64,000 nucleotides of DNA from Betaproteobacteria bacterium (lineage in GTDB: Bacteria; Pseudomonadota; Gammaproteobacteria; Burkholderiales; Rhodocyclaceae). Shown here one piece after another: positions 17,341 through 27,023 of the stretch; position 1 is the first letter of the stretch; each line of letters starts with the position of its first letter. The notes beneath the pieces are model-generated. The model was not told where the DNA came from. It saw nothing but the letters and a program-made list of their open reading frames with translations, and made no database searches. The translations under genes were made by a program, and so were the position numbers. The stretch covers positions 248,001 to 312,000 of the forward strand of contig WRIU01000001.1 in the NCBI GenBank assembly GCA_009782565.1, written 5' to 3'.

Positions 17341-18456
17341 ATGAACAAGCTACTTTTCCGAATCGGCTCGTTGATCCTCGTTGCCTGTCTGGCAGCGGCC
17401 TGCTCCAAACCGCCCCCTTCGCCCCAGACTGGCGATGGCAAAGCGGATGGTCTGACGCTTTCTGAAGCATCGCGCAAGTATCTCGAAATCGAGTCGGTGG
17501 GTACCGGCCATGGCACCCTGGGCGGTGTGCTGCCCGGCAGAGTGGCGTTTCAGCCTCAATCCATGGCTGCCATCGGTTCCCCCTTGGACGCGCGCGTCCT
17601 TTCCATTGAGGTACGGCCAGGCGAGGTGGTTGCAGCCGGTGCGCCCCTCTTGACCCTGCAAAGCGTCGACGTAGCTGCGGCCAGGGCGGACTTTACCCAG
17701 GCTCAGGCAAAGGCAGCGGCGGCTGAAGACCTGCTGCGGCGACAGGACGAAATGTTGCACAAAGGCGTTGGCCTGGAAGTTGAGCGTTTCGAGGCTGAAA
17801 CCGCCGCCCGCGAAGCGCGTGCCAATCTGGATCGGGCGCAAAGCACGGTGGCCCTGATCGGCGGCGGCAAGGGTGACCGCTTCTTGCTGCGCGCTCCGGC
17901 TGGCGGCGTGGTTCTTACCGTCCGCACCAACGTCGGCGCGGTGGTCTCGCGCGGCGGCGAAGCGCTGGTAGAGGTAGGAGACCCAAAGCGGCTATGGGTG
18001 GTGGCCTATGTCCCGGAAAGCGCGCTCGTCGGCTTGGCTGCCAGCCTGGTTACGGGCCGTACTGCCGAGGTACGCGTACCGGGGGCGGATGCCCGCTTTG
18101 AAGCCGTGCTCGATGGCGTAGGCCAAATGGTTGATGGCGAGCAGCGACGGCTACCGATCTATCTCACGCTCAAGGGCGCTACGGACAGGCTCACCGCTGG
18201 CATGCTTGCCGAGGTACGGCTCGTCGGCGCTGACGACGGCCCCTTGAGCGTACCTACCGCAGCGGTGCTGATCAAGGATGGTAGCCAACAGATCGTCTAC
18301 GTGCAGGGCGAGGACGGCAGCTTCAAGCCGCAAACGGTTCGTACCGGAGTCTCACGCGACGGGCGGGTAACGATCCTCGAAGGGTTGCAGCCAGAGGACA
18401 AAGTCGTCGTGCGTGGCACCCTGCTGCTCGACAGCGAAGCCGAGCAACTGCTCTGA
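17341..18456 (+). CDS. czcB: CzcB/CusB-like metal efflux adaptor lipoprotein
   Basis: Periplasmic adaptor of a heavy-metal RND tripartite pump, 371 residues. The signal peptide ends in lipobox LAAAC (Cys21). Lipoyl halves (DARVLSIEVRPGEVVAAGAPLLTLQ and LRAPAGGVVLTVRTNVGAVV) flank a short helical hairpin, followed by the beta-barrel and membrane-proximal regions. It starts 90 bases from the divergent response regulator. The RND pump ATG follows 7 bases after its stop. Orthology to CzcB rather than CnrB/NccB cannot be decided by eye. Confidence 0.88.
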   Translation: MNKLLFRIGSLILVACLAAACSKPPPSPQTGDGKADGLTLSEASRKYLEIESVGTGHGTLGGVLPGRVAFQPQSMAAIGSPLDARVLSIEVRPGEVVAAGAPLLTLQSVDVAAARADFTQAQAKAAAAEDLLRRQDEMLHKGVGLEVERFEAETAAREARANLDRAQSTVALIGGGKGDRFLLRAPAGGVVLTVRTNVGAVVSRGGEALVEVGDPKRLWVVAYVPESALVGLAASLVTGRTAEVRVPGADARFEAVLDGVGQMVDGEQRRLPIYLTLKGATDRLTAGMLAEVRLVGADDGPLSVPTAAVLIKDGSQQIVYVQGEDGSFKPQTVRTGVSRDGRVTILEGLQPEDKVVVRGTLLLDSEAEQLL

Positions 18457-18463
18457 GGCTCCC

Positions 18464-21400
18464 ATGCTGAACCTGATTCTCGAAGCGTGCGTTCACCGCC
18501 GCCTGGCGACCCTCATCATCACTGCGATTATCGCCGTGTTCAGCATCCGGGCTTATCTCGACACCCCCATCGAAGCTTACCCAGACGTAACCAACGCCCA
18601 GGTACAGGTCATCACCCAAATGCCGGGCTATGCCGCCGAGGAAATCGAACGGCAGGTAACCGTGCCTTTGGAGCGCGCGCTCAACGGTACACCGGGGATG
18701 ACGCTTCTGCGAAGCGAAAGCCTCTTTGGCCTGTCGCTCGTGACCCTCATCTTCGACGACGATGTCGACCCCTTCAAGGCCCGCATGCTGGTCGGCGCGC
18801 GCTTTGCCGAGGCCGAACTGCCGGAAGGGGTGACACCCTCCCTGGCGCCAGATGCTACTCCGCTCGGCAAGATATACCGCTTCCGCCTTGCCAGCGACCA
18901 CCATGACCTCTACCAGTTGCGCTCGGAGATGGAATGGAACGTCACCCGCGTGCTTCGCCAGGTGCAGGGTGTGGCCGATGTCGTCCCCTTCGGCGGCTAC
19001 CTGAAGGAAGTCCATGTCGAGGCCGATCCGGGCAGGCTGTACGCTGCGGGGCTCACCTTGGGTGAAATCGAAGAGGCCATCGGCAAAGCCAACCTCAACG
19101 TCGGTGGAGGCTTCCTGCGCCACGGCGACCAGGAACTCACCATCCGAGGTGTCGGTTTCATCGACTCGGTCGAGGACATCAAAAATATCCCCCTGAAGAG
19201 CAAAGATGGCTCGACGCTCATCGTCGGCGATGTGGCCAACATCAAGCTCGCTGCCACGCCCCGGCGCGGTTCGGTCGGCTGGAACGAGAAGAAGGAAGTT
19301 GTCGAGGGGCTGGTTCTCATGCGGCGCGGTGAAAATCCCTCGGTGGTGCTCGACGGTATTCACGCGAAGGTTGAGGAACTCAACCGGAACATCCTGCCCA
19401 CCGGCATGCGGATCGAAGTCTCCCACGACCGTAGCGTGCTGGTGAATCACACGCTAACCACTGTGCACGACAATCTTTTGCATGGCTTCGTGCTGGTGGT
19501 CGGGATTGTATGGCTGTTTCTGCACAGCATCGTCGGCTCGGCTGTGGTCGCAACGGTCATTCCCCTGTCGCTGCTCGTCGCCTTTCTCTGCCTGCATGCT
19601 TTGGGGCTGCCCGCCAACCTGATCTCGATGGGCGCAATTGACTTCGGCATCCTGGTCGACGGCGCGGTGGTGCTGGTCGAGAACGTCATCCACACCATCC
19701 ACCACGAGCGCCCGACCGACCGCAAAGCACTCTTGCGCCTGGTCATCCGCTCGACGAGGGAAGTTGGGCGCCCGATCTTCTACGCCATGCTGATCATCAT
19801 CGCAGCGCTCTTGCCCGTTTTTACCCTGCAATCGGTAGAAGGCCGCATCTTCCGGCCACTCGCCCTGACCTACGCCTTCGCCCTGGGTGGAGCACTGGTT
19901 TTTACGCTGACCGTGGTACCGGCGCTGTGCGCGTTCCTGTTCAGGCCGGAGCATGCGCGGCTGACCGAGCCACGCTGGATCGAGAAATTGCGGGTCGGCT
20001 ATCGCAAGATACTGAACAAGCTCATGGCCGGGCGGACGGCAACCCTCCTGCTTGCCACGGGCATGCTGCTGGCTGGCGGCCTGGCCACCGCGCGCCTGGG
20101 TACGGAGTTCCTGCCCGAACTCAACGAAGGGGACGTGTTTATTTTTGCCGAGATGCCAGCCAGCATCGCCATGGAAACGGCTCAGGACATCCTCCTGGAC
20201 GTACATCGGCGGATGGAAGCCTTTCCTGAGGCCGACGACGTGCATACCGAGCATGGACGCCCGGAGGATGGTACCGACAATGAAGGCGTCAACATGCTCA
20301 AGACCTTCGTGCGCCTGAAGCCCCAGGAACAGTGGCGCCCAGGCTGGGACAAGGAACGCCTGGTCGAGGCCATGCGTATGTCCCTGGCGGAAATTCCAGG
20401 GGTGCGTTTCAACTTCTCACAACCGATCAAGGACAGCGTTGAAGAGGCAGTGTCCGGGGTGCGCGGCAAGGTTGTGCTCAAGATTTTCGGCAACGACCTC
20501 GACGCCATGCGCGAAGCGCTGAAGCAGGCAAAAGCGGCGCTCCAGGACGTGCCGGGGGTGACTGAACTCGACCTGTATCGTGACGCATCGAGCCCTCAGT
20601 TGCGTGTACGGCTAGACCGGCAGGCGCTGGCGCGGGCCGGTGTGCCCATCGAAGACGCTGCAAGAACCATCGAGACGGCTTTTGCCGGTCGTGTCGTCAC
20701 CCAGTATTGGGAGGGCGAGCGACCCGTACCAGTGCGGCTGATATTGCCCAAGGCTGCCCGGGACGACCTGGACAAAATCGCCGACCTGTCCATCGATACG
20801 CCGTCTGGTGCCCGTATTCCACTCAGGGAGTTAGCCATGATCGAAACCGGCAATGGTGCTGCCTCGATCGTACGCGAAGGCAACATCCGCTTCCTCGCAC
20901 TCAAATTCAACGTCGAAGGGCGCGACATGGGTTCGACGGTCAAGGAGTCCATCGCCACCGTGGCGGCCAGGGTCAAGCCGCCAGAGGAGCATTATTTCGT
21001 CTGGGGCGGCGAGTTCGAGAATCAGGAGCGCGCCACCAATAGGCTCAAGCTGGCAGTTCCGGTATCGGTGCTGCTGGTGCTGGGCTTGCTCTACACCGCC
21101 ATGAACAGTGGCCGCAGCGCCTTGGCGGTTCTCTCCACGGTTCCGTTCGCCCTGACTGGCGGAGCCTTCGCCCTCCTCAACGCCGGTATCCCGCTGTCGG
21201 TCAGTGCTGCCATCGGTTTCATCGCGCTCCTGGGGCAGGTTTCGTTGATGGGCTTACTGGTTTTGTCGGCGGTCGAAGCGCGGCGGCGTGCTGGCGAAGA
21301 ATTGTTTCCTGCGCTCATCAATGGCGCAACCGAGCGACTGCGCCCCGTCCTGATGGCCTCCCTCCTGGCGCTCTTCGGCCTGCTGCCGATGGCGCTGTCC

Positions 21401-21553
21401 TCCGGCATCGGGAGCGAGATTCAGCGGCCATTTGCCCTGGTTGTGGTGGGCGGGATGCTAACGACCTTATTTGTGGCGCTGTTTGTGCTCCCGGCAATCT
21501 ATAGCCTGATCACCCCGAAGCATCTGCAAACCCCAGAGGAGGCCGATCAATGA
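18464..21553 (+). CDS. czcA: CzcA-type heavy-metal RND efflux transporter
   Basis: A 1029-residue HME-family RND pump. The TM4 motif is G-A-I-D-F-G-I-L-V-D-G-A-V-V-L-V-E-N with Asp393, Asp399 and Glu406. Their 6 and 7 residue spacing matches the Asp402/Asp408/Glu415 triad of CzcA and marks the divalent-cation (Co, Zn, Cd, Ni) subgroup rather than the Cu/Ag CusA subgroup. The frame is open from 18413, inside czcB, but ATG 18464 (MLNLILEACVHRRL) matches the family N-terminus and follows the czcB stop. The next gene overlaps by 4 bases (ATGA). Confidence 0.93.
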   Translation: MLNLILEACVHRRLATLIITAIIAVFSIRAYLDTPIEAYPDVTNAQVQVITQMPGYAAEEIERQVTVPLERALNGTPGMTLLRSESLFGLSLVTLIFDDDVDPFKARMLVGARFAEAELPEGVTPSLAPDATPLGKIYRFRLASDHHDLYQLRSEMEWNVTRVLRQVQGVADVVPFGGYLKEVHVEADPGRLYAAGLTLGEIEEAIGKANLNVGGGFLRHGDQELTIRGVGFIDSVEDIKNIPLKSKDGSTLIVGDVANIKLAATPRRGSVGWNEKKEVVEGLVLMRRGENPSVVLDGIHAKVEELNRNILPTGMRIEVSHDRSVLVNHTLTTVHDNLLHGFVLVVGIVWLFLHSIVGSAVVATVIPLSLLVAFLCLHALGLPANLISMGAIDFGILVDGAVVLVENVIHTIHHERPTDRKALLRLVIRSTREVGRPIFYAMLIIIAALLPVFTLQSVEGRIFRPLALTYAFALGGALVFTLTVVPALCAFLFRPEHARLTEPRWIEKLRVGYRKILNKLMAGRTATLLLATGMLLAGGLATARLGTEFLPELNEGDVFIFAEMPASIAMETAQDILLDVHRRMEAFPEADDVHTEHGRPEDGTDNEGVNMLKTFVRLKPQEQWRPGWDKERLVEAMRMSLAEIPGVRFNFSQPIKDSVEEAVSGVRGKVVLKIFGNDLDAMREALKQAKAALQDVPGVTELDLYRDASSPQLRVRLDRQALARAGVPIEDAARTIETAFAGRVVTQYWEGERPVPVRLILPKAARDDLDKIADLSIDTPSGARIPLRELAMIETGNGAASIVREGNIRFLALKFNVEGRDMGSTVKESIATVAARVKPPEEHYFVWGGEFENQERATNRLKLAVPVSVLLVLGLLYTAMNSGRSALAVLSTVPFALTGGAFALLNAGIPLSVSAAIGFIALLGQVSLMGLLVLSAVEARRRAGEELFPALINGATERLRPVLMASLLALFGLLPMALSSGIGSEIQRPFALVVVGGMLTTLFVALFVLPAIYSLITPKHLQTPEEADQ

Positions 21554-22884
21554 ACAACAATCCCCTCGCTGTTTTGGAGCGGCCCGGTTCCGGTGCACGC
21601 ATCGCGTTCCTTGCCTTGTTGTTTGCTACCACGCCGTCCCTGGCGCAGACGCTGCCCGACAGCGTCGACCTGCCGACGGTGTTGGCTCTGACTAAGGAAG
21701 CGAGTCCCCGGGTAGCGCTTGAGCGGCAAAATCTGGCCATCGCCCATGCCGAGCGCCGAACGGCTGGTGCTTGGCCGAATCCCACGGTGAGCTACAGCCA
21801 TTCGCGGCAACCCGGTGTACTGACCAACTTCGACGGCACCAAGGCGCAAGAGGTATCAATCGAACTGCCAATACTTGTCGCTGGTCAGCGCGGCGTCCGC
21901 ATGAAAGCGGCCGACCGAGGCATCGAGGCGGCACAGGCACAGCTTGCCGCTTCTGGCAATAATCTTGCGGCAGATGCTGGGGCAGCCTTCGTCGCCCTGC
22001 TCCTCGCTCAAGAGAAGCGCGCCACTCGGGTGGTAGGCGTGGAGGAACTCTCCCGCCTGCGCGACATGGTTGCGGGACGCCAAGCTGCCGGCATGGCAAG
22101 CCAGTACGAGTTGCTCCGGGTGGACGTCGAACTGGCTTCCTGGCGAACTCAGACAGCCGAGGCCGAAGCGGATCTCGCCGACGCCCAGGCTCAACTTGCC
22201 GCCTTGCTCGGTTTTCCCGATTGGAAACCTCGTGGGACAGGCGAACTGCGCCCGCTGGAACTTGAACCCGGAGCGCCCGCTGAGGCGCTCGAACACGCGT
22301 CGAGCGCAATCCCCATCATTGATGACGGGGTGGCTCAAAACCCGGCCTTCGTGGCTGCGCGTCGGGAGGAAGAGGCAGCACAGGCGAACGTCGAGGTTGC
22401 CCGGCGCGAGCGTTTTCCGGGGGTCTCGCTGAATGCTGGACGGTTCTGGACGAGCAGCCCGTTCGGTGCAACTAACATGCTGGGCTTATCGGTCGAGATC
22501 CCCGTTTTCGATACTCGCAGCGGCGCACTTGACAAGGCACGCGCCGAGGCGCTCTCTGCCGGCCTGCGGCGGCGCCTGATGGAAGCCGAGATACTGGCCG
22601 ACGTGTACCGCTATAGCGCCCAGGTCGCCCAGCGCACCGCGACCCTCGAACGCTTCCGTGCCCAGATGGCGCCGCACCTGCCTACCCTCAAGCAGATGGC
22701 CGAAGACTCCTACCGACTGGGCAAGAGTTCGATTACCGAACTCCTGGACGCTACCCGTGCACGTTACGAAGCCCAGATCGACCAGTTGAGCTTAGTTGCC
22801 AGTCTGATGGAAGCACAACTGCGCTTGCAGGCTGCTCGCGGCAAGCTCTCCACCGCCCTAACTGATTCCAGCCTGAATCGGTAG
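21550..22884 (+). CDS. czcC: CzcC-like outer membrane efflux channel protein
   Basis: TolC/OMF-family outer-membrane factor, 444 residues. It has a signal peptide ending SLAQ, two long coiled-coil repeats (VDLPTVLALTKEASPRVALERQNLAIA and the second half from ELLRVDVELASWRTQTAEAEADLADAQAQL), and a GKSSITELLDATRARYEAQ segment typical of OMFs. It completes the tripartite metal pump. Its TAG stop is formed by the TA target dinucleotide plus the first base of a 144-bp MITE, so the native C-terminus may have been altered. The last residues (TALTDSSLNR) are within normal OMF length variation. Confidence 0.88.
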   Translation: MNNNPLAVLERPGSGARIAFLALLFATTPSLAQTLPDSVDLPTVLALTKEASPRVALERQNLAIAHAERRTAGAWPNPTVSYSHSRQPGVLTNFDGTKAQEVSIELPILVAGQRGVRMKAADRGIEAAQAQLAASGNNLAADAGAAFVALLLAQEKRATRVVGVEELSRLRDMVAGRQAAGMASQYELLRVDVELASWRTQTAEAEADLADAQAQLAALLGFPDWKPRGTGELRPLELEPGAPAEALEHASSAIPIIDDGVAQNPAFVAARREEEAAQANVEVARRERFPGVSLNAGRFWTSSPFGATNMLGLSVEIPVFDTRSGALDKARAEALSAGLRRRLMEAEILADVYRYSAQVAQRTATLERFRAQMAPHLPTLKQMAEDSYRLGKSSITELLDATRARYEAQIDQLSLVASLMEAQLRLQAARGKLSTALTDSSLNR

Positions 22885-23027
22885 TGTCTCAGTTTGAATT
22901 TCATGCGTTGTAGGGGCGGATGGTAATCCGCCCGCCATCGTAAATTTCCGCAGTCCGCTAACGGTTCGACGGGGCGATTGCCATCGCCCCCTACAGAAAA
23001 TCGTCTCAAATATTCAAACTGAGACAC
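22884..23027. mobile_element. 144-bp MITE, copy 1, perfect terminal inverted repeats
   Basis: The element starts GTGTCTCAGTTTGAAT (22884-22899) and ends with its exact reverse complement (23012-23027), a perfect 16-bp terminal inverted repeat. It is flanked on both sides by TA (22882-22883 and 23028-23029), the target duplication of IS630/Tc1-mariner elements. Inside are nested palindromes: TGTAGGGGCG/CGCCCCCTACA arms enclosing GGCGGAT-4-ATCCGCC and GGGGCGAT-4-ATCGCCCC. There is no coding capacity. A copy of the same length with 7 differences lies at 55323-55466. The transposase that would move it is not in the window. Confidence 0.88.
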
Positions 23028-23046
23028 TACCCCAGAATCTCTGAAT

Positions 23047-23075
23047 TTGACCCCATCCTTCGACCCGTGTAGGCT
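23047..23075 (+). promoter_or_regulatory. Candidate promoter for riboswitch-btuB transcript
   Basis: TTGACC (23047-23052, 5 of 6 to consensus) is followed after 17 bases by TAGGCT (23070-23075). It lies about 65 bases before the cobalamin riboswitch and just downstream of MITE copy 1. The -10 match is poor. Confidence 0.4.
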
Positions 23076-23141
23076 AGGCTCCGTTTTGGCTTGCTGCACG
23101 AGTTTCTGTGCTTGAAACTGCCGAAACAAAATCTTCGCACT

Positions 23142-23315
23142 CTGGTGCCGCTGGCCTCCAGGCCAGTGGTTAAACGGGAAAGCGGTGCGCGTCCCCTGGA
23201 CGCAATGCCGCTGCTGCCCCCGCAACGGTAAGCGAGTGAGGGTTCGCCTTTGATGCCACTGGGCGTTTTTGCCTGGGAAGGCGGCGAATCAAGACTTGCA
23301 AGCCCGGATACCGGC
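23142..23315 (+). ncRNA. Cobalamin (AdoCbl) riboswitch
   Basis: The conserved blocks of the B12 riboswitch occur in order: CTGGTGCCG (23142), TTAAACGGGAA (23170-23180) preceding the B12-box hairpin, GCTGCCCCCGCAACGGTAAGCG (23212-23233), TGCCACTGGG (23254-23263), GCCTGGGAAGGC (23271-23282), and the closing AGCCCGGATACCGGC (23301-23315). A strong hairpin (GAACCG...CGGTTC, 23323-23362) follows and could be part of the expression platform. It precedes a TonB-dependent receptor of BtuB type, the most common target. B12 binding should lower expression of the receptor. Confidence 0.93.
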
Positions 23316-23460
23316 CCGATGCGAACCGATGGAAGTGCCACGGGGTTGTGGCGCACCGGTTCCTGTCGTGGCCGGGGCGTCGTGAAGAAGCCCATGCGGC
23401 ATCTCCCTTTTCATCACCATGATTCCGGTCAGCGGGGACGCGAGCCGGATGGAGATTGCC

Positions 23461-25548
23461 ATGCCGCCGCGCAAATATCCGGCCCTGTGCTTGTCAGCCG
23501 CCGTTTTTTCCCTCACCCCCCTGCCCTCTTTTGCCCAGACCCCGTCAGAACTTGACGAAGTCGTGGTTTCCGCGAACCGCGTACAGGAAGCCAAACGCGA
23601 AATCAGCAGTAATGTCACGATCATCACTTCAGAAGACATCAAAGCCTCGACCGCAACTTCAGTTGCCGATCTGATGGTGCAGCATGGTTTTCATGTTGCG
23701 ACGACGGGTGACACCAGCTCTGTCCAGATTCGAGGCATGGGTAACTTGATGATGCCTAGCGAGCCTGAAAACCAAGTGTTGATCCTGCTGAACGGTCGCC
23801 GGGTCGGCATGAGCAATCTGGCGCTTGCGGGCTTGGCAAATGTCGAACGTGTCGAGATCATCCGTGGCCCCTCGGCGGTTCAATACGGTTCTTCCGCGAT
23901 GGGCGGCGTTGTCAACATCATCACCAAGCGCGGCGATACCGCCCTCAAACCGTTCGCGTCAGTCGAAGTCGGTATCGGCAGGAACTCGCTGAAACGCGAA
24001 ACGGTCGCCTTTGGCGGCGCGGTAAACGGCTTTGACTTTTCTTTCGGCGGCATACACTACAGCCGCAATGATGTGACGACAAAAGGCGGGCGGCGCTGGT
24101 ATCACACGGCGGTTGACAGAGATTTGACCTACAACCTTGATCTAGGTTACAGCTTCAACAAAAACCATCGCATCGGGATCAATTACTATCAGGGCGAAAT
24201 CAAATCCGAGCAAATGGATAATGCCATCACCTACAGCGGCGGTATCCGTCCCTACGATGGCAATACCTCTGATGGTCCATACACTGATTACCTCAAACGC
24301 AATAAAAATACTGCGCTCTCCTACACCGGATCGACCAAAGACCTTGACTGGATGCTCAGTTACTCTTTTGGAAGGAATACCCGAAAGAATATCGATCCGG
24401 AAATGGAGGTTGTGAACTATGGAAACACCCTGGACACCAAGGCATTCAATGCACAATTGAACTATCACGCCTCACTGTTCACGCTGTCTGGCGGGGTTGA
24501 TCAGTATAAATACGACACATCCGGCTTCACTTATTATCCTCCTTGGACTCCATATAGCGATGACCCGAAAACGACGATGAAGGATACCGGTGCCTACTTG
24601 ACCGGCAAGCTCCGCCTTTTCGATGAAAAGCTGGTTTTTTCGCTTGGTCTGCGCCACGACAGATACGAAAATTCGGGCGACGTGATGAATTCGGAGAAGA
24701 ATCATCACACCGGCGGGTCGGTCGGTGTCAGTTATCACCCCGTCAAATGGCTGAAACTGCGCGCTAACTACGCCGATGGTTTCAAGTTGCCGTCACCACA
24801 GCAAGTCGGTGGAGATGGTCAGTACAATTACATGAGCAACCCATCGCTTAAGCCCGAACAAAACAAAACCTGGGAATTCGGTACCGACATCGACTGGAAC
24901 AATCTCAACGCCAGCCTGACCTATTTCCACTCTGACTGGAAGAACAAGATTATTGGTATGGATGCTCCTGGCACAACATGCAGCAGCCCTTATGCTATGG
25001 GGGGGTGTTCCCAGTTTCAGAACCTGAGAGGCGCGGAGATTGCCGGGGTTGAAGGTTCGGTGGGTTGGGATATCGGCAAGACGTTCAAACAGAGTTACAG
25101 CCTGAAGCCATATGTCAGTTTCACTTGGCTTACAACACGCAAAAACGAGGATAAAGCACCGGAGCGAGTCGTTTTTTACAATGGGTCGTATAACACTACC
25201 CTGCCCAATACGCCAAAATGGATGGCGAGCTATGGCATCAACTACGCGCATCCTGGGTTGAAACTCAAGAGTCGTCTCAATGCCAACTACTACGGCAAGA
25301 CATATACGAAGGATTGGAGCGACCCCAAAGCGTACTCTTTCCCCTATGAAGCCCCCTATATTGAGCGTCCGAGCGGCACAGTCGTAAATTGGAGCCTCGA
25401 AAAAGAGCTTGTCGACTTTGGCAAGCAATTTGGCAAAATGACTTTGCGTACAGAGATCAACAATCTGTTCGACGGGGCAAACGAGATGTACTGGAACTAT
25501 CCCGAACAGGGACGGAGCTTCTACGTGGGCTTGCGTTATGACTTTTAG
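23461..25548 (+). CDS. btuB: TonB-dependent vitamin B12 receptor, BtuB-like
   Basis: A 695-residue outer-membrane TonB-dependent receptor. The signal peptide ends at SFAQ, the TonB box is DEVVVSANR, the plug domain includes QIRGMGNL...NQVLILLNGRRVG...ERVEIIRGPSAVQYGSSAMGGVVNIITK, and the 22-strand barrel ends with the terminal aromatic signature LRYDF. Control by an immediately upstream cobalamin riboswitch makes B12 or another corrinoid the likely ligand. The frame opens at 23419, but ATG 23461 has GGAG 6 bases upstream and places a normal signal peptide at the N-terminus. No btuCDF is in the window. Confidence 0.9.
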   Translation: MPPRKYPALCLSAAVFSLTPLPSFAQTPSELDEVVVSANRVQEAKREISSNVTIITSEDIKASTATSVADLMVQHGFHVATTGDTSSVQIRGMGNLMMPSEPENQVLILLNGRRVGMSNLALAGLANVERVEIIRGPSAVQYGSSAMGGVVNIITKRGDTALKPFASVEVGIGRNSLKRETVAFGGAVNGFDFSFGGIHYSRNDVTTKGGRRWYHTAVDRDLTYNLDLGYSFNKNHRIGINYYQGEIKSEQMDNAITYSGGIRPYDGNTSDGPYTDYLKRNKNTALSYTGSTKDLDWMLSYSFGRNTRKNIDPEMEVVNYGNTLDTKAFNAQLNYHASLFTLSGGVDQYKYDTSGFTYYPPWTPYSDDPKTTMKDTGAYLTGKLRLFDEKLVFSLGLRHDRYENSGDVMNSEKNHHTGGSVGVSYHPVKWLKLRANYADGFKLPSPQQVGGDGQYNYMSNPSLKPEQNKTWEFGTDIDWNNLNASLTYFHSDWKNKIIGMDAPGTTCSSPYAMGGCSQFQNLRGAEIAGVEGSVGWDIGKTFKQSYSLKPYVSFTWLTTRKNEDKAPERVVFYNGSYNTTLPNTPKWMASYGINYAHPGLKLKSRLNANYYGKTYTKDWSDPKAYSFPYEAPYIERPSGTVVNWSLEKELVDFGKQFGKMTLRTEINNLFDGANEMYWNYPEQGRSFYVGLRYDF

Positions 25549-25585
25549 AGCGGTTCAAAACTCCTGACCTGCCTATATTTTTGTA

Positions 25586-26893
25586 CTACGTTGATTTAGG
25601 GACGGGTTTGGTTTGAGGCTGGGCAAATACTTCCCGCGCTGCTGCGATTGTGGCGTCGATTTCAGCCTCGCCATGCGCGGAGGAGACGAAACCGGCCTCG
25701 AAGGCCGAAGGCGCGAAGTAGTGCCCCTTCTCCAGCATGGCATGGAAAAAGCGGTTGAAACGCTCACAATCCATCGCCATGACTTCGTTGAACGACTCCG
25801 GCGCGCGCGCGCTGAAATACAGCCCGAACATGCCGCCGACAGCATCGGCGGAAAAAACCGCCCCGGCGGCTTGCGCGGCATCGGCAAGCCCTTCGGTCAG
25901 CCGACGCGCGCGCGCGGCCAGCGCCTCGTAAAAGCCTGGGGCGCGGGTCAGTTTGAGCGAAGCCAGCCCGGCGGCCACCGCCACCGGACTGCCGGAAAGA
26001 GTCCCCGCCTGATAGACGGGGCCGAGCGGGGCGATTTTTTCCATGATGTCTCGCCGCCCACCGAAAGCGCCCACCGGCATGCCGCCGCCGATGACCTTTC
26101 CCAGGGTGGTCAGGTCGGGGGAGATGCCGAACAGCCCCTGCGCCCCTTGCGGGCCAACGCGAAAACCCGTCATCACTTCATCGAAAATCAGCACCGCGCC
26201 GTATTCCGTACACAGGCGGCGCAATCCCTCCAGAAAACCGGGACGTGGACGCACCATGTTCATGTTGCCGGCCACGGGTTCGACGATCACGGCGGCAATT
26301 TCCCCACCACGCGCCTTAAATACGGCCTCGACTCCATCGAGATCGTTGTAATCGAGCACGATGGTATGCCGGGCGAAATCCGCCGGGACGCCCTTGGACG
26401 ACGGATTGCCGAAGGTCAGCATGCCGGAACCGGCCTTGACAAGCAGGCTATCGGCGTGGCCGTGGTAGCAGCCCTCGAACTTGATGATGTCTTCCCGCCC
26501 GGTATGCCCGCGCGCCAGCCGGATCGCGCTCATCGTCGCCTCGGTTCCGGAATTGACGAGCCGCACCATTTCAAGCGAGGGCAGCAGCGAGCACAACAAC
26601 TCGGCCATTTCGATCTCGGCTGCCGTCGGCGCACCGAAAGAAAGCCCTTTGGCCGCCGCCGCGCGTACCGCTTCAACGATTTCCGGATGGGCGTGGCCGG
26701 TAATTGCCGGCCCCCATGAGCCAACGTAATCAATATAGGCCCGGCCTTCGGCATCCCACATCCTTGCCCCTTCGGCACGCTCGATGAAACACGGCGCACC
26801 CCCCACCGAACGGAAAGCGCGCACGGGCGAGTTGACCCCACCGGGGATGTGTTGTTGGGCTTGATTGAAAAGGGCTTCGTTACGATTGTTCAT
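25586..26893 (-). CDS. hemL: Glutamate-1-semialdehyde 2,1-aminomutase HemL
   Basis: PLP-dependent aminomutase of 435 residues that makes 5-aminolevulinate in the C5 haem/corrin pathway. Visible motifs are the N-terminal [57 protein letters not shown] and the PLP lysine in [18 protein letters not shown]. The frame is open to 26956, but the family N-terminus begins at ATG 26893 ([13 protein letters not shown]). It lies downstream of thiE on the same strand, a common betaproteobacterial order. It converges with btuB across 37 bases without a clear terminator. Confidence 0.96.
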   Translation of the reverse strand: MNNRNEALFNQAQQHIPGGVNSPVRAFRSVGGAPCFIERAEGARMWDAEGRAYIDYVGSWGPAITGHAHPEIVEAVRAAAAKGLSFGAPTAAEIEMAELLCSLLPSLEMVRLVNSGTEATMSAIRLARGHTGREDIIKFEGCYHGHADSLLVKAGSGMLTFGNPSSKGVPADFARHTIVLDYNDLDGVEAVFKARGGEIAAVIVEPVAGNMNMVRPRPGFLEGLRRLCTEYGAVLIFDEVMTGFRVGPQGAQGLFGISPDLTTLGKVIGGGMPVGAFGGRRDIMEKIAPLGPVYQAGTLSGSPVAVAAGLASLKLTRAPGFYEALAARARRLTEGLADAAQAAGAVFSADAVGGMFGLYFSARAPESFNEVMAMDCERFNRFFHAMLEKGHYFAPSAFEAGFVSSAHGEAEIDATIAAAREVFAQPQTKPVPKST

Positions 26894-27023
26894 GACGGAC
26901 TTTCCGGCAAAAGAAAAAAGAAGGGAACTATATGCAAGATAGCGAGGTGGAAGCAATTCAGATAGAGGTTCTTTGCGCGTGACTGGATTGCTTTGCTACG
27001 CTAAAAATGACAAATAGTTATTT

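Noticed and set aside
22884-23027. Remnant of a full insertion sequence
   Set aside because: The element has both ends within 144 bases and no transposase-like coding fragment, so a MITE is the better description.
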